From the NCBI GenBank assembly GCA_017526045.1, contig JAFXRX010000173.1, positions 1 through 5,920 on the forward strand: a stretch of 5,920 nt of DNA, read 5' to 3'. Below, one piece after another: positions 5,130 to 5,920 of this stretch; the stretch's first letter is position 1, and each line of letters opens with the position of its first letter. A program made the position numbers and the translations under genes. The DNA is from Opitutales bacterium (GTDB lineage: Bacteria; Verrucomicrobiota; Verrucomicrobiia; Opitutales; Intestinicryptomonadaceae). The notes beneath the pieces are model-generated. The model was given only the letters and a program-made list of their open reading frames with translations, had not been told where the DNA came from and made no database searches.

Positions 5130-5492
5130 ATGAATCAGGAATTGCTTAAAGAAATAACCAAAGAGCAAATCAAGGAAAACGTCGCGAGCTTCAAGGTCGG
5201 CGACGGCGTCCGCGTCCACACGAAAGTCCGCGAAGGCGACAAAGAGCGCATTCAGGTATTTGCCGGCATCGTAATCGCTCGCAAGGGCAGCGGCATCCAC
5301 GAAACATTCACCGTCCGCCGCATTTCCTACGGCGAAGGCGTCGAGCGCGTATTCCCGCTGAACTCGCCGAACATCGAAAAGATTGAGGTCGAGCGCGAAT
5401 CCGTCCCGATGAAGGCGCGCCTCTACTACCTGCGCGACAGGATTGGCAAGGAAGCCACAAAGGTTAAGGAAAAGCGTTTGCAGCAGGCGTAA
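5130..5492 (+). CDS. rplS: 50S ribosomal protein bL19
   Basis: bL19 is a large-subunit ribosomal protein located at the subunit interface. It is 120 residues long, as expected (115 in E. coli). Recognisable segments are FKVGDGVRVHTKVREGDKER (21-40), VFAGIVIARKGSGIHETFTVRRISYGEGVERVFPLNSP, IEKIEVER and the signature ARLYYLRDRIGKEA near the C-terminus. Where many bL19 proteins read GKVRRAKLYYLR, this one reads ESVPMKARLYYLR, a modest divergence that leaves the core signature intact. It is the last gene of the operon, 10 bases after trmD, and is followed by a hairpin terminator. Confidence 0.97.
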   Translation: MNQELLKEITKEQIKENVASFKVGDGVRVHTKVREGDKERIQVFAGIVIARKGSGIHETFTVRRISYGEGVERVFPLNSPNIEKIEVERESVPMKARLYYLRDRIGKEATKVKEKRLQQA

Positions 5493-5534
5493 TTTTTGCG
5501 CGTGCTTTAAAACAGTTTCATTTTACGCGGCGTC

Positions 5535-5565
5535 GAAGCGCGCAAGTTGCGCTTCGCGCTTTTTT
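5535..5565 (+). terminator. Intrinsic terminator after rplS
   Basis: Two alternative hairpins share these bases. One pairs GAAGCGC (5535-5541) with GCGCTTC (5549-5555), extendable by C5534-G5556, with a 7-base loop. The other pairs AAGCGCG (5536-5542) with CGCGCTT (5555-5561), continued past a bulged C by AAG (5544-5546) with CTT (5552-5554), and ends directly in the T run 5560-5565. The second fold is the classical terminator form. No T run follows on the reverse strand, so it should act on the forward transcript only. The rest of the gap (5493-5534 and 5566-5610) shows nothing recognisable. Confidence 0.8.
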
Positions 5566-5610
5566 GTGCCCAAATTTCGGGGCTGAAAACAAAAAAATTT
5601 TACTGAAATT

Positions 5611-5920
5611 TCAAGCCTGCTGCAGGGCGCGGAGCATCGTCCGGATTTGCAGGGGTTTTGTCGAAGTCCACAGCGAAAGCGACATCGCCCCCTGCGCGGC
5701 AAGCATGCCAAGCCCCGACGCGGCGGCAATGCCGTTTGCGCGCGCTGCAATGACGGAATTTGTCTCCCTGCCGCGGATGTAGGGCATGTCGAAATACGCG
5801 CAAGTTTTCGGAATTTTTGCAAAGTCCAAAAGCGGCGCGTCCGCGGGCTTCAAGCCCACAGAGCTTGCGTTTATTATAATCGAATTCCCCCCTATTTGCG
5901 AAAAATCATCAAGCGCCGAC
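5611..5920 (-). CDS. aroE: Shikimate dehydrogenase (AroE), C-terminal part, cut by window edge
   Basis: AroE reduces 3-dehydroshikimate to shikimate with NADPH in aromatic amino acid biosynthesis. Only the last 102 residues are in the window, and the frame stays open to the right edge, so the start lies beyond it. The ATG at 5859 is internal. Visible family segments, in order, are IIINASSVGLKP (the INxTxxGM-like turn of the NADP domain), YFDMPYIRGRET (matching the VxDxVYxPxxT motif) and ASGLGMLAAQGAMSLSLWTS (the GxGMLxxQxAxxFxxW motif containing the conserved Gln), then a short C-terminal helix. NASSVGL is a slight variant of the usual NATPLGM. It converges on rplS with 118 bases between the stops. 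A divergent or specialised shikimate/quinate dehydrogenase paralogue is possible, because the N-terminal substrate-binding half is not seen. Confidence 0.87.
   Translation of the reverse strand, partial: SALDDFSQIGGNSIIINASSVGLKPADAPLLDFAKIPKTCAYFDMPYIRGRETNSVIAARANGIAAASGLGMLAAQGAMSLSLWTSTKPLQIRTMLRALQQA

Noticed and set aside
5585..5612. Possible terminator for aroE on the reverse strand (run of seven T's, complement of 5591-5597)
   Set aside because: Only A/T-rich palindromes (around GAAATTTC) precede the T run. There is no GC-containing stem, so I do not call it.
5564..5782. Forward open frame after the rplS terminator
   Set aside because: It is antisense to the conserved aroE C-terminus and begins inside the terminator T-run region, with no ribosome binding site.
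1..5920. Search for CRISPR arrays, tRNA/rRNA genes, insertion sequences, phage or toxin-antitoxin genes
   Set aside because: None seen. All long conserved frames belong to housekeeping or lipid-transport families, and the gaps are short.

Overview
The window is a stretch of ordinary bacterial chromosome from a Gram-negative (diderm) organism. It carries two compact forward-strand gene blocks, with the end of one reverse-strand gene at the right edge. An outer-membrane lipid-trafficking system and a lipoprotein signal sequence point to a diderm cell. Three features fit the PVC group, most plausibly a Verrucomicrobiota-type bacterium: a gene order rpsP-trmD-rplS with no rimM, a GLSLGE nucleophile motif in FabD, and NGTLPA instead of the usual GGELPA in TrmD. 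That placement is inference from remembered family patterns, not a computed phylogeny. No mobile element, CRISPR array, tRNA or rRNA gene is visible.

Block 1 (2-4021, +) is a lipid-transport and lipid-synthesis cluster. It holds the end of an MlaE-type permease, the MlaF-type ATPase (ATGA overlap with mlaE), an MlaD-type MCE substrate-binding protein with a long C-terminal helical extension, a PqiC/YmbA-type auxiliary lipoprotein, and fabD. The gaps are -4, 6, 7 and 18 bp, so they are probably one transcript. The first four genes would form an inner-membrane ABC importer/exporter whose MCE protein reaches across the periplasm toward an outer-membrane lipoprotein. FabD makes malonyl-ACP for fatty acid synthesis. 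No MlaC or stand-alone MlaB is seen.

Block 2 (4061-5565, +) is a ribosomal/tRNA-modification operon: a near-consensus sigma70-type promoter, rpsP (bS16), a terminator-like hairpin, trmD (tRNA m1G37 methyltransferase), rplS (bL19), and a U-tailed hairpin terminator. The ribosomal protein genes have clear Shine-Dalgarno sequences and trmD does not, so trmD is probably expressed at a lower level.

Block 3 (5611-5920, -) is the C-terminal third of a shikimate dehydrogenase (aroE), convergent with rplS. It runs off the right edge.

The most notable unexplained structure is at 4045-4089. There the apparent terminator hairpin of the lipid operon and the promoter of the rpsP operon occupy the same bases: the -35 box lies in the hairpin apex and the -10 box is the U-tract. 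I see no strong candidate for a wholly new system. The unusual points are the Mla/Pqi hybrid make-up of block 1 and the regulatory signals of block 2.
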